A model generated the notes under the pieces. It made no database searches and was not told the origin of the DNA. It saw only the letters and a program-made list of their open reading frames with translations. A stretch of DNA of 64,000 bases. Origin: Trichuris trichiura. Lineage: Eukaryota > Nematoda > Enoplea > Trichinellida > Trichuridae. Positions within the stretch are counted from its first letter, which is position 1; each line of letters begins with the position of its first letter. Position numbers and translations under genes: made by a program. Location: NCBI GenBank assembly GCA_037903355.1, contig JBAJFE010000042.1, positions 3,980,001 through 4,044,000 on the forward strand. The letters run 5' to 3'. Below are positions 33,292 through 44,900 of the stretch, piece after piece.

Positions 33292-34230
33292 CGGACATTT
33301 TAGTAATAAAAGTTTTTTCAACGGGACATAAAAATTCGTACAAAAAGAAGCAACCAAATGAGGTTGGGCGCATTGTCCAAAATAAGCAATGCTTTGAACG
33401 CAGGGTTACTTTGCATGCAATATCTCTCTACCGCAGGGCAAGTACATTTTAGAAACCAATCTCCAAAGTGCGTCTTGGTTACCCACGCCTTTCTTTTCGT
33501 CCGCGAAATCACAGGAAGCGATTTTTCTCTGTGGCCTTTAAGCGCTCGTAGCGCAAACGACTTATAAACAAACATTAATTTCACCTTGAAGGTTCCTGCA
33601 TTTCCTCCGAGTAATAGCGTGAACCGTTCTTTGCTAATGCTGCAAACAGGCAGGTTGAGTTCTTTCGTCAACAGAGAGGTAAGTTCTGGTTGGCATTCTC
33701 TTCCAGAATAACGCCATCTCATCTGCGTTGAATATCTGTCGATCCGTGTGGCCCCCTTCTTCAAGGATTCCCCTCAAAGTTGCCAGAAATTGGGCTCGTG
33801 CTTTGCTATCTGCGATAGGGGCCTCTATTGACATTTTAACATTTTGCAGCTTGGTTTTTTTCTTTGAACGTTCGAACCAACCGTCGTATGGAAGTTTACT
33901 TCGCCGTCGACTTCACCTATTTGCACTTGAACTGCTGAGATAAAGGTCCTAGCTTTCGCCTGAATTGATGCCATGTCGAGGGAAACTATTTTTTGGTTGC
34001 AATCTTCGATCCATATTGCTGAAAAGCGCTCCATGTGTATCATAGAAAGGCTTCCATTCCTAGTGCTCGCTCGCATTCCGTAGAAACCGGACGCGGCTTC
34101 ACTTTTCTTCGTGATAATATCTCCTCGCGCACTAGCTTCATGGAGTTTAAGTTCCCAGCTTATTTTGGCGTTGTTGTTGCCACGTGCATGCCTGTTTATG
34201 ACGTCAACCTTTTGCTATAGCGTAGTAACT

Positions 34231-35955
34231 TTTCTTTTTCCTTTTGCTCCAATCAATGGTTGAATTTTTTCGCTTCCTTACTTCTGTTTCCATTTACTTG
34301 CTAGAAACACTACGAAAAAAAATATCACTTCCTAACTACATACAACCACCAATTCAGGATGAAAGAAAGGCTTACCGCAACTCGCTTATATAATGTATAT
34401 ATCATGTCAGATATGACAAGTATTATAAGATGCTAAATACAAGAGAGCGGGGTCGCAAAGACGATGCGAATACCATTTTTCATACTACGGGATGCAGTCG
34501 TAAGAAGTCAAAAGTGCACAAATCCGTTACAAAATGTTAGATGTTTATCATATTACCGTGAATTTACCTTACAAATAGCAGAACCTAGGAGAATTTAGCG
34601 CAATAAAAGGTGGGCCCAACTCAAAACATGAATCATATAACGGTGCCAGGATCTCCAAGAAATAAGGGAAAAGAAGATTCTTCCGCTTATAAAATCTTCT
34701 AGCTAGAAACTAGCCAACGTAAGCGTCAGGCTAACTGGAAATGTACCATTTTATCCGAAAAGTAGGTATCAATGTCGGGTCACGCGCTTCCCGAAAACTA
34801 CGGGCATTAAAAGAGTTAATACTCAAAACAGGATACACATTCCGTAAGAAGAAACAAATTAATCATGAAAAACTACAGTCCCGTACCAAAAAGCTATATT
34901 TTCTAAATTATTAGGCATGTTTTTCATAAGCAAGGTTAACATGGCAGCCTTCAGACGCAATAACGACACTGTTGACTGTGCACAAGACAAGGGTGTCATT
35001 GCAATATGTTCAAATATAATCAACAATCAAGCAAGTTACAAATTCTAAAGCTATCAAGTTTTTTTCACATTCATCAACACTTACAAAACAATTAAGACAA
35101 GAGTGAAGAGTATTACGCCACAGGCTTAACAAAAGAAACAATGAAGGAATGGGAAAAGGAGTAGAGGAAAACGAACATAGATAACCAAGATGGATTGGAA
35201 AAGTGCATTTTTCATGCTGATGACTGTACGGAAACGGATTCGCGCGGATTCATTGACAATGAACTGTTTTCGAGACCCCAATTTTATCGGCGACGCCAAT
35301 CTTTGGAAACAGACAGGTTCCCTCCTGGCTTTAAGGACATGATGGATCAGGAAGCCAATCAGAAGAGCCTAAGGTTCTTGTTTCACGGCAGTGTTGACGA
35401 ATCATTTACGTCTACATTATGTTGATATTGGCATTACGCAGACATTTCAACGTTTTTGTAAGGGTGGTTGCTTTGCTTCATGAAAACTTGTTTAGATAAA
35501 ATTTGTGATATTTTACGTATAGTCTCAGAGCTCCAGTCCCTGAATGCCCTTCCTACTAAACGGTGTGTTTTTATTTTCACAACGGCTTGAAATCGTTTAG
35601 GAATTAGTTGTTTAATGTGGAAACCGTAGCTTCCAGGATTTTTCAGGTTCTGTTTCAGAGGCGAGTTCCAAACATAAATGTTGATGCAATTAGCACAGTG
35701 GTACGTGCGTGAATAGAATTCAGAAAGAAGTGTTGTTTGTTAATAGTTTAAACTTTGCTTTCTTTGGGCGGGAAATCTAGCTCCTTCGGTTCCTGTCCCA
35801 TGTCGAATTCGGTTATCACAAATTGTTACTGAAAATACCTAGCAGTCAATTATAATTGCCCAAATTTCACTAACCTCATTCTCTTGATCTCAGTAAACTG
35901 TCTCCCCATAATTTCTAAGTGTTTTAACATAGATTTGAAGTCATGGACAAGATGG
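34231..35955. other. No recognisable gene
   Basis: Only unassigned short open frames. A PLE-tail-like piece, CAGTCCCGTACCAAAAAGC, occurs near 34879. Confidence 0.4.
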
Positions 35956-35959
35956 TTGT

Positions 35960-36270
35960 AAGGTCTTCCCGTTTTTCGTTGTACTGTTATCTGTAATTAA
36001 ACTAAAACAACTGCTCTACCAACGGATGGATGAGCCGTTATTAAGAAAATGTACAGATATCAACGCACTCAACTTTTTAATGTTCAAAGCTTCCGGAACG
36101 CTCTAGTTCCGTCGTCAGTGAGGTGGTGGACAAGTCATGGACATGGACAAGAGCCACTTTCAACAACATGTGCAACTTCTTTTCCAAAACTCTATAGAGG
36201 CCTATCTCAAGCGGAGTCAGGTTAACCTTAGTTTCGGTAAAGACAGCGGAGCTTCGAACCGGCAAAGACT
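35960..36270 (-). pseudogene. PLE remnant with broken ribozyme-like core
   Basis: On minus, 36265-36130 contains a PLE N-terminal-like stretch (VNLTPLEIGLYRVLEKKLHM). CTGACGACGGAACTAGAGCG follows, but the GAAA box is changed to GGAA (36118-36089). The arm ATCCATCCGTTGGTAGAGCA and a tail run to about 35960. The layout matches the internally deleted PLE at 27851-28420. Confidence 0.6.
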
Positions 36271-36716
36271 GCTTCGTGAGATTTCATTTTAAAGATTAAA
36301 ATGGCAAAGACAAGCCTGATGGAGCATCCGCGAAGACTTTTGGTGAATAGAATCTGTACCTGAGAACAAATGAAAGGATGGGTAAGCTAAATGTGAACCA
36401 ACCAGCTGTTTTCCCAGACATCTGCAGTTGACTGGCAAAGCGGAAAGGCTAAATAAGTGGGTGCTGGACGAACTGACTGAGAACAAGAAAGATGGTAACT
36501 TAAAAACGAGTGCTTCTTTAATGAGACAGCACGAACGAAAGTTTCTTGGACACTACAGCAACTCATGATAAAAACCAGATCCTCTCTGACGGTCGTAAGT
36601 ATTCGGCGTAGTAAAAAGATACAGGTTTCTCCTCATCAGGTTCAAAAGCCACCCTTCCATCTATGCAAAAGTTTTGGTAGCCGCTTTTTGTCTCCAGGAG
36701 AAGCATTCCACTAAGA

Positions 36717-39252
36717 CAGGTGTGTAGAGAACCTTTTTAGTGCTGCGGGCCATTTAGACGTTTCTAAAACCGTTCGCGGGCCATACGGAATACATAAACG
36801 AAAAGCAGCCTGCTTTATTTGCACGTATGTTTACTAAGACACCCCTAATGGGATGCTTGGAACTGCTTTTCCCTGGTGAGGCGTGCGATGTTAGCTCCTA
36901 ATGACGTTGCTACTTGCTGCTGGTTCACTTGATATGTGTCCGTGAGTCTGGTGCGGAGACGACTCTTTGCGATAGTAAGTTTTGAAAAGAACTGCTCGCA
37001 GCAGTAGGTTCTTCCGAACACGGATGCGTATTTCAAAGCATGTCTCCTCAAAACGGGAAATTCATCGTTGCCTATGTACCGCTTATAGAACTCAAGCAGC
37101 GGGAAATTGTTGTATTTAGCTTTGAGCTCATCATCGCTTTGCAGCTGAATAGTCTCGTGCTGCAGTTCATTGGGTACATCAGCTGGTTCTACGTTGAAAA
37201 GAATGGCGAAGATATTCAGTTGCATCTGTCTACTTTTCACGTCGTCGAATCTTTCGCTAAACGCCTCAAGTAGTTTTTCATATTCACCGGCATACTCTGA
37301 TGCCGTAGAAGGTTACTGTCCCTGGAGTGTAGGGAAATGTACCGTGTTGCCCTTTTCAAGTTGCAGTTTCCACAGCTTTAACTTAGCTTCAAATGATTTC
37401 ACGTTTGAAACCAGTGAGCTGAGAAGCTGGTTCGGACCCTGCAGCTTGATATTCAGTTCTGACAGGTACTTGACAATATCTACCATGAAAGACAGGTCAC
37501 GCAGCCACTTTCTGTCTCTTAGTTCCCTGACAGGTTTGTCTTTGGCCACCATGAACTACTTAACTTCATCGCGCAGTTGGTAAAACCTCACTAGCATGTT
37601 CCCGCGACTCAGCCGGCGAACTTTGCAATGGTAAACGAGATTGCTATAGTCGGAGAAAAATTCATTCCAAAATCTTTAAACAGGCGGTTATGAAACTCTT
37701 TGCTCATGATACAGTTTACGCAGGGCACGACTACTGACATCACATCGTTGAAACGCAGCGACCGTGCACAGAGACAGTTGATGTATGATACAATGGCATA
37801 CCACCAAATCGTAAGGGTCAAGACTGAGATGATTTATTTCCTTCTTAACAAACGCAACTAGGCCTTCTTGCAAGCCAACCATAGCTGGAGCGCCGTCCGT
37901 AGTAAGACCACTTAATTTTTCAAATTTTAGCCCGAATCGTTCCGTTGATAAAACGAGTTCCTCAAATATGTCCTCACCCCTCGTAGTGCTATGGATTGCT
38001 TCCAGCGATAAGAGTTCTTCACGCGTCTCAAACTCTGCAATTATCTCGCGAAGGAAAATGGCCAGTTGAGTGGTACTTGTTATGTCCGTAGTCTCGTCAC
38101 AAGCCAGGGAAAAACATTCAAAGTTACCTGCAGTACGCTTCAGTGTTTTATCAACGTCTTCTGCTAAGTCAGTGATCCGATCTGAAACAGTTCTTCGAGA
38201 TAAGCTAACACTTTCGAAAATTTTCTCATCGGCTGGTGCTAATAACTCCGCAGCTGCCACCACGCACTCTTTCACAAGCTCATCCACTGCATGGGGCCTC
38301 AGCTTCTTTGAGATCATTTCGCACACTACGTAACTCGTTTGAAAAACGCTGTGCGCGTCGCTGCGTGGCCTAGTGACATCGGCTTGTTGCGACTCCAAAT
38401 TCCGTTGAAGCGCACTGGTTCTATCCAGACGCTCTTGGCCTTTTAATTCATTCAATTTTCCATGTTTTGTGCTGCAATGCCGTTCCAAATTAGCTTTTTT
38501 CATAACAGCTACTGAGTCGCCACAAACAAAGCAAACGGGCTTGCCCTTAAGCTCCATGAAAAAATAGTCATTCGCCCATTTCTTTTGGAAAATTCGACAC
38601 TCCGTATCAACTTTTCTTTTCTTTGAACTGGCCATTTGTAGCGTTAGGTGAGCGCGAACACTAGCTTGCGATAAGCTGCACGAAACTTCAGGTTTCAGTA
38701 TAACTTTATGGGCAACTCAGAGCAAAAGGCAGACCTCTGGGACTATCCTGCAACCCAGCTGTCAAGAACATAATCGCAACTACAGAAAACGAAATAACCT
38801 TTTTGTACTTCGAAGACGTGAAGGACAGGCGGCCGGCACAAACCGACGAGAACGATAGCAAGAGAAGGTGAGAACGATGCCAGTGACTACCGAGAGCAAA
38901 AAAAGCAGAAGTGCTCTAGCAAGCTGGACAGTCGTTATCTCGAACAAAGCAACGGTCCACGCTACCGACGCGTGCTCATGCACTATAATGCCGCTTACTG
39001 CTTGTCACCGAGGACTAACAACGTCGGTTTGTTGGCAGAGAGCTGTAAGCAACGCAGTCTTCTGAGCCAACCTGACGCTCCCTGCTTGTTACGCAAGATT
39101 GACGTTATTACTAGCATTCACGTACAATACGTTTATCGCATTATGAAAAATAACCTCCCGCAATCACATTTCACTGAATCTCGCATCCATGTGCGGTTGC
39201 CCCAGCGCGTGGGCGGAAAACGGTCTCGCGGGCCGGGCGTTCCTCACCCCTG
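36717..39252 (-). mobile_element. hAT element with TIRs and 8 bp target duplication
   Basis: This 2,536 bp element has diverged ends: left CAGGTGTGTAGAGAACCTTT, right (opposite strand) CAGGGGTGAGGAACGCCCGG. The 8 bp flanks are CACTAAGA (36709-36716) and CATTAAGA (39253-39260), one mismatch. It encodes a nearly complete transposase on minus. The ends match the MITEs at 11777, 48005 and 55247, making this the best candidate autonomous relative. Confidence 0.92.
36845..38635 (-). pseudogene. hAT transposase, near full length with two frameshifts
   Basis: From ATG 38635 an intact frame runs 315 codons. A BED-type zinc finger (CFVC and HCSTKH, residues ~35-60) comes first, then the RNase H-like core with LACDETTDITSTTQ (first catalytic aspartate) and TTDGAPAMVG (second). 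Frameshifts occur near 37765 and 37655, a TAG near 37560 and a TAA at 37313. Coding similarity nevertheless continues to 36845, ending in the hAT dimerisation region (RTYCCEQFFSKLTIAKSRLR, with the catalytic glutamate in CCEQFF). The protein resembles the ZBED5/GTF2IRD2 type of domesticated hAT proteins, but this copy is broken. Confidence 0.9.
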
Positions 39253-39690
39253 CATTAAGACTTCCTGAGAATGCGTAAAACAATTGCAACAGACATCTAT
39301 CATGTTGAAATTGAAGGAACGAACGACGGTCTTTAAAACAGGGATAGTATCCGCTGTGAGAAAGCCGCCTATATTTTACACGACCTACACATCGGCACAG
39401 TGCTGTGAATACGATCCAAAAATTCCATCAGCGGGACGTTGAACCTTGGTATATACTGCCCACTGCCCCGGCCTGTCACTAATGCGCTGCTAATTTTTCA
39501 AACATCTTTACCTATTCTTGGGCAGAAATCCGTCGAGATCAAAACTGAAGGTTATGCTTTCAGGGATTTCGTACAACCTGCAGTTTTTTAGAAAGGATTC
39601 TTAATCTTTTAACATGTCGAAAAACAGTTGCACTTAGTGATACACAGGTAGTTGCTGTGTGACGTCTGCTCGTGTAACGTTTTGCTCATA
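39253..39690. other. No recognisable features
   Basis: Between the hAT right end and the next Tigger-like remnant I see nothing beyond unassigned AT-rich sequence. Confidence 0.4.
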
Positions 39691-40500
39691 AACGATTTTA
39701 TTGGCTGGGGAGCTTTGATGTATGCCAAAGCCTTCCTGTGTTTTCATCCACCAAGGGAAAACAGAATGCGCTCCGATATTATGCGAGTTCTTCAGTTAAG
39801 GACAAGCGAAGGAGCAATTCTACCGTGAAAAAAACATTTTTAATTCGTACCGAAGGCTGTAACTCGAGAATACCCTTAACAGCATCACAGAAACCTGGAA
39901 TGACGTGTCGAAACAATGCGTCCATCGTGCTTGGCAGAAACTTGTCGCAAACCTGATCTGCGATTTTAAAGACTTTCTCAAGTTTAAGCTGCGTGCAGTT
40001 GACTAAAAAAGTAGGCTTTGAAGAAGTGCGAAGTCAGGAAGTTAAAAACGTTCTCACTGGTCAGCCTCATTGTCTGACCATCCAGAAGCTCCAGAGGAAC
40101 AAGAAAGAGAAGCAAAAGTTTGAAGCGCCCGAATAGTGACGTTCAACTGTAATGCGAAGTACGCTTGCACTTGCATAGGACTTCACAGTATTACGTGTTA
40201 CAAAGCAAGCCAGGAATGAGGAGAGCGATGAAGATGAAAATCAGGAAGCTCCTCCGCGTCAACTTACCACCGCTGAACTACCAGATGCTCTATAAACTAC
40301 TGACCACCAGTTAGAGTGGTTCGAAAACAGGGATTGCAACGCAACACAAATCAAGATAGCCCTAAGAGGTGGTCGAGCTAGCCTTTGGCCATATAAGCAG
40401 CTGATGTATGAAAGAGGACCATGCGAAAAACAAAGAAAGCTTTAAAGTTCTACTTTACTGCGGTGGAGAAACGTTGTAAGGACGGTTGCTTCCTACAAGA
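39690..40500 (+). pseudogene. Tigger-like C-terminal remnant, paralogous to 4380-4990
   Basis: The segment shares long stretches with 4380-4990, such as GCTAGCCTTTGGCCATATAA versus GCTAGCTTTTGGCCATATGA and the GAAGC-CTCCG region. A broken frame reads TWNDVSKQCVHRAWQKL, like the Tigger/Tc5 region after the catalytic domain. No ends were located. Confidence 0.6.
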
Positions 40501-40547
40501 ATCGCCTGCACAGGGATAATACCAGTGCTCTACGGTGTCTTGGGAAA

Positions 40548-40710
40548 TATCCCCAGCTTCCCAACTGCCCATGTTCCCTTTTTCCTTTTCCTTTCTCTTC
40601 CTCCAGTTCCCCTTAGTCCCCTTTTCACTCGCCTCCCCTTTTTTAAACACCTCCAACCCTCCCCCACTCTCTGTTACTCTAAACTCCCGCCCCCCATCAT
40701 CAATTTAAAT
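40548..40710 (+). repeat. Pyrimidine-rich tract
   Basis: About 160 bp of almost continuous C/T (for example CCCTTTTTCCTTTTCCTTTC), unlike the AT-rich surroundings. It has no evident coding role. Confidence 0.7.
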
Positions 40711-40804
40711 TTTGTTACTCATTTAAAATGAACCAAGTTCTCCGCGGTTTAAAGCACTTGTCCTGCATAACGCCGTGCCAGGATTCTCTGTGTCACTTTC
40801 ATGT

Positions 40805-40836
40805 GCTGAAGACGGGGACAGGTGTTCCTCGAAAGC
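40805..40836 (+). ncRNA. Hammerhead-like core with PLE 3' tail
   Basis: CTGAAGA, C, an imperfect stem II (GGGGAC / GTTCCTC), GAAA, GCTT. Position 17 is T, which still fits the H rule. Downstream, AATAAAAACGTTGAACGGG resembles other PLE 3' ends. Confidence 0.5.
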
Positions 40837-41213
40837 TTCGCAATATTAATAAAAACGTTGAACGGGTTGCCTTTCCGTACTTTAACGAGGCTATCCTCTT
40901 ATGTTAACCGCTCACGGATGTCTGAATTTCGGCATTAGCGATTGCCTGAACAGTGACGTTCAATTGCAATGCAAAGTACGGCAGCATCTGCATAAGACTC
41001 CACACTTGTCCCGTTGGAAAATTTTAATTTTTCCGTAGCTTTCGAGTCCAGGTTCTGACCCCATTTTAGCTGGAAGCATTTGGGTAGAATTCCATAGCCT
41101 CTACATTTCAACCAGAAAGTTATTTTCCTTGTGTTAGGCCCTCCTTTATACGTGTTCGTTCCAAACGTCTGGCCGCTGACAGAAGGGGCGTTCCGTACAC
41201 ACCCTGTATCGTT

Positions 41214-41470
41214 TTGTAGATGCAATTTTTGGTACGGGACCGGAGAGTTTCCTGTTGGGTTTCTTTCACGGAATGCTTGTCCCGTTGGAAAATTTTAATT
41301 TTTAATTTTTTTGTTTTGGGTTTCTTTCACAGAATGCTTGTCCCGTTGGAAAATTTTTAAATTGACCCGAAAGCTCCGGAAAATTTAAAATTTTCCAACG
41401 GGACAAGCATTCCGTAAAAGAAACCAACATGAAACTCCTCGGTCCCTTACCAAGAAATTGCATCTACAAG
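41214..41470 (+). mobile_element. PLE-derived foldback with partial third arm
   Basis: Arms 41214-41296 and 41386-41470 are inverted copies (GGAATGCTTGTCCCGTTGG / CCAACGGGACAAGCATTCC). The left arm is partly duplicated again in direct orientation at ~41313-41355. A half ribozyme core (GACCCGAAAGCTCCGG) lies at about 41365-41380 without a CTGANGA box. More related sequence occurs at 40975-41060. Confidence 0.75.
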
Positions 41471-41940
41471 ACTCCACACTATTAAGTGCCACGAAGCCAG
41501 AAATGAAATAAACATGCATGAGGAGATGCGCAGGCACTCTGCAGATTTTCAGCACTCTACACGGTGCGTTCGACCTTACGCTGTATTCGTTATCCATGTA
41601 AAGCCCGGAATTAAATGCAGTGGATATGTACAGCCTCGTGTCTTCAACCCTTCACAAACTTCATATACGCTGACGAGGTCACAAAAGGCTAAGAAATGCT
41701 AACATTCATTCGCAATTCAACAAGCGCAATGCCACAGCCTTACATGGAAGTGGAAATAAAACCTGATGCAGTTCAATCCCTACGAAAAAGGTTAAAGAAA
41801 CTATTAACCAACCAACTAGAAATTCTTATGTTTAGCTGGGTACACGTCGGAAGGATTCATCGTAACGTAGGTGCACCAATTAACTGAACTTCCCAGTTTC
41901 AAGTAAACAAGTGATCAAGGAAACTAAGAGATCACGAAGT

Positions 41941-44900
41941 CTACAATTCGAATAATTTCACGGTTTCGCTCAGGTCATGCTGTGTCTTCTCGCCAGTTAA
42001 TAACTTAAACAAAAGTAAATCTGAAAAAAGAAAATACACAGCAGTAATAATTTACGCCGCGGGCAACTGGAACGCCTCCCGGAAGATTCCACAGCAGAAC
42101 GCCAACAATATTTTGATCACGGAGGTAGAATACCACACCTTTGCTGAAGTCCGCTGGTGATCCAGGTTTGAACAGCTGATTTGAACCGCCGGGAAGGGAT
42201 ATACCCTGGAATATGAAACATAGCCAAAAGATATTAGATCTTCTACGACTGTAAACCTCATTGCCGCCTTTGAATCCCTTGAAATAACCTACAGTAGGCA
42301 GCGAGGAACTGACCTCACCAATTGCAACGAATTTAAGCGATGGACCAAGCCCCGAGCTGGAATTTTAACGTCTGTAGGATGCGTTACGGAAAAACAGCGT
42401 TACCCGAATTGTGATAGGTAAGAGTACGGCTTGCCTGCGCCAGACATGTTGTTACCAGCCAATGCGCCACTTTTCTCAGCATGGCTGTGGTGCTCTACCC
42501 GCTTATGTCCCGTCTTAAAGTCGTAATAACTGCAGCAGTCACCTGCCTTAAATGAAAAAGATGAGCAAAAAAAATATAGAGAATTCCGACTGACGGCATA
42601 AACATCAGGGGCACAGTTAAGTTCAATGTCACAGATTATCCCGCCATTAGTCTCATCCAGTTGCAAACCAGATTTCTTTGCCAGCTCAACATTTGGCTCT
42701 ACGCCAATCGCCATAACCACATGATCAGTTTTTAACTAAAACTAATGGTGAGCACGTGGGCTACAAGATTGAATCTTTACTTTATCCCCACTGTCCAAGT
42801 CCAAAATGAGCCTTGAGATTGATGCTTCTTCAATTGAATATGCTTTCGCGTCGACAACGCTTGTATTTGGTCGTACATCAATACCAACTGAAACGGCAGC
42901 GTTTCAGAAGTTTTGTTAGCGCAAAAATGGCGCCCACGTTTTCTCATGTGGTCAACTGACCAATCACTTAAATAACTTGGTAAGAAACGGGAAAGGCAAC
43001 CAGCTTGGGGAAAAATATGAACCACTTTCATTTCGGTTCCAGCGCAATGCGCTTGCAGAGCACACGCTAGTTCAGTGCCTAGCAGACCACCACCAACGAC
43101 AGTGACGCATTTAGCATGGCGAGCAACGCCTGCAAGTTGGAAAAAGTCGGATACCTTAAATGAAACAAACATGCAGCAATAACAGTGCGCAAAAATGTAC
43201 TAACATCTCTGAAGACGCTGAAGTACTTTTGAGCATCGTCGCTCAAATTTTTAATTTCGGGTAGAATACGCGGTTTAGCTCCTAAACACAATAATTATAC
43301 TTTGTAAATTTGTGTACCTTTCAACAAGAAATATTAACGTGAATATATTGAAGACAGGGTGCTTCTTAACGGGGCGATGGATTTTCATAACTTCTTTATA
43401 CGGTATGTTCTCTTACCCGTTGATGGAGTCTGGAACTAAACCGAAGCAAATGCCCTACCAACGGATGGATGAGCAATATTAAGGAAAAATTCAGAACAAT
43501 CACTTAACAAATTCGTACCTTTCGGGACAAGTCCTGAAAGCTACGAATTTGTTAAGTGATTGTTCTGAATTTGGTAGGGCATTTGCTTCGGTTTAATTCC
43601 AGACTCCATCAACGGGCAAGAGAACACACCGTATAAAGAAGTTATGAAAAACGTGAATATATCTTTGATTCGTCTTGTCGGTGTCCATCTATATACAGAC
43701 CTCTGATTTTTCACAACTTATTACCACCTACCGCTCGTGCTTACCAGTCGCAATAAGGCATTTGTTGTACTTTATCCTAGAATTATCGTCAAGAATTGCT
43801 TCGTGAGCAAGCAAATCTAGTTCCAGTATCCGCCTGCCAAATGCCACGGCTACACCTGGTTTTTGTTCCAGCTCTGGAACCTGACAATAGCCAGTTTCTG
43901 GACGGTGAAAAGCGCTGAAAAATAAATTGGATGGACAGTTTATCTCTAACGAAAAATGAAGCAGAAACTCACGCAGCAACCTTACCACCGGGAATTTTGA
44001 AGCGCAACTGAAATATCATTTCGTCATCTGATGACCACCAAAGCACTTTGGACAAAGGTGGTCTTTTGTAGGGATAATACCTGTCGTCGCCAACGATTAA
44101 TATCTACACAACATTACCTTCATGGCACAGCGTGTAAACGAAATCTACAGGTCACTTTTGCATCCGGGTCATTTTCCTGTATAGCTTTCGCTGCTGCAGC
44201 ACTAGCCGTTCCCGCACCAACAAGAAGGTATGGAATATGCTTAGGCAAATTTGAGCTCACAGGTTTCGGATGAATAATGCTTTTCTCTTCAAACGATCCT
44301 AAAAAAGTCCTCTCCAGTTGCATATAAGAACAGAACAATTTTAACTAACCTTCCGCATGGTCAGTGGGTGCACCCACTGAAAGGAGAGACTTCATCACTG
44401 GTAATTTTTTATCCTCTGACTTAAGAGTTTTAAGAGGCGAGCTTCCGCTATCCGACTTATCTCTGTAAACCTTGCGGAAGCGGTAGGACTTTGGGGCCAG
44501 CAAGACATCGATTTCGAAAAGGTCAGTGTAATAGAACTAAATGTGGGCAATGAAGTTAGCGCAGAGAGAACAGCGTTTGTTACAAGAAGTAAGCTGCCAC
44601 TTAGGACGGCTGCACCAGAAAGGAGAATCCCATTGAACATGCGATTCTCTTTGGAATACCAGTCACGGTAATTCATCGTTGGAACAGGAATTTCGTCAAA
44701 AGTAGGCATTCGCATTTTTACCGTCTTTGAATAGGATGCTGCGCCTATAGGGAGTTTGCCCAGCTGACTAGGAGACAAGAGCTGGTCGACAGAAGGCTCT
44801 GAAACCCGCTTGTTTGATTGGAAAACCGAAAGTTGCTATTCCTGAATCATGCAGTCGTGGTTCAATTACCGAAATAAAAAGAAGTTAACGTTCGAGAGAC

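Larger units (their letters stand above)
32816..33361 (-). mobile_element. 546 bp PLE-derived foldback nested in Tigger, 13 bp TSD
   Basis: Two 220 bp arms (32851-33070 and 33142-33361) are nearly perfect inverted copies around a 71 bp spacer. The minus-strand tail occupies 32816-32850. Direct repeats GGTCGGGCGCATT (32803-32815) and GGTTGGGCGCATT (33362-33374) flank it. Both encode the Tigger NAP motif, so removing the insert plus one repeat restores the transposase reading. Each arm holds an intact hammerhead-like core. Confidence 0.92.
32071..34230 (-). pseudogene. Tigger transposase, split by a nested hairpin
   Basis: Reading on minus from ~34230, pieces include an N-terminal part (MERFSAIWIEDCNQKIVSLD) and the first catalytic block IFNADEMALFWKRMPTRTYL. 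Next come KAWVTKTHFGDWF and LLILDNAPN with the second aspartate, where the 546 bp foldback interrupts. Coding resumes as NAPDHP and runs to a C-terminus ending KSSSTQTTWFSFFRK. QTTWFSFF matches a PCNA-interacting (PIP) box, a known feature of pogo transposase. Several frameshifts and stops. The family differs from those at 1180 and 46593. TIRs not located. Confidence 0.82.
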
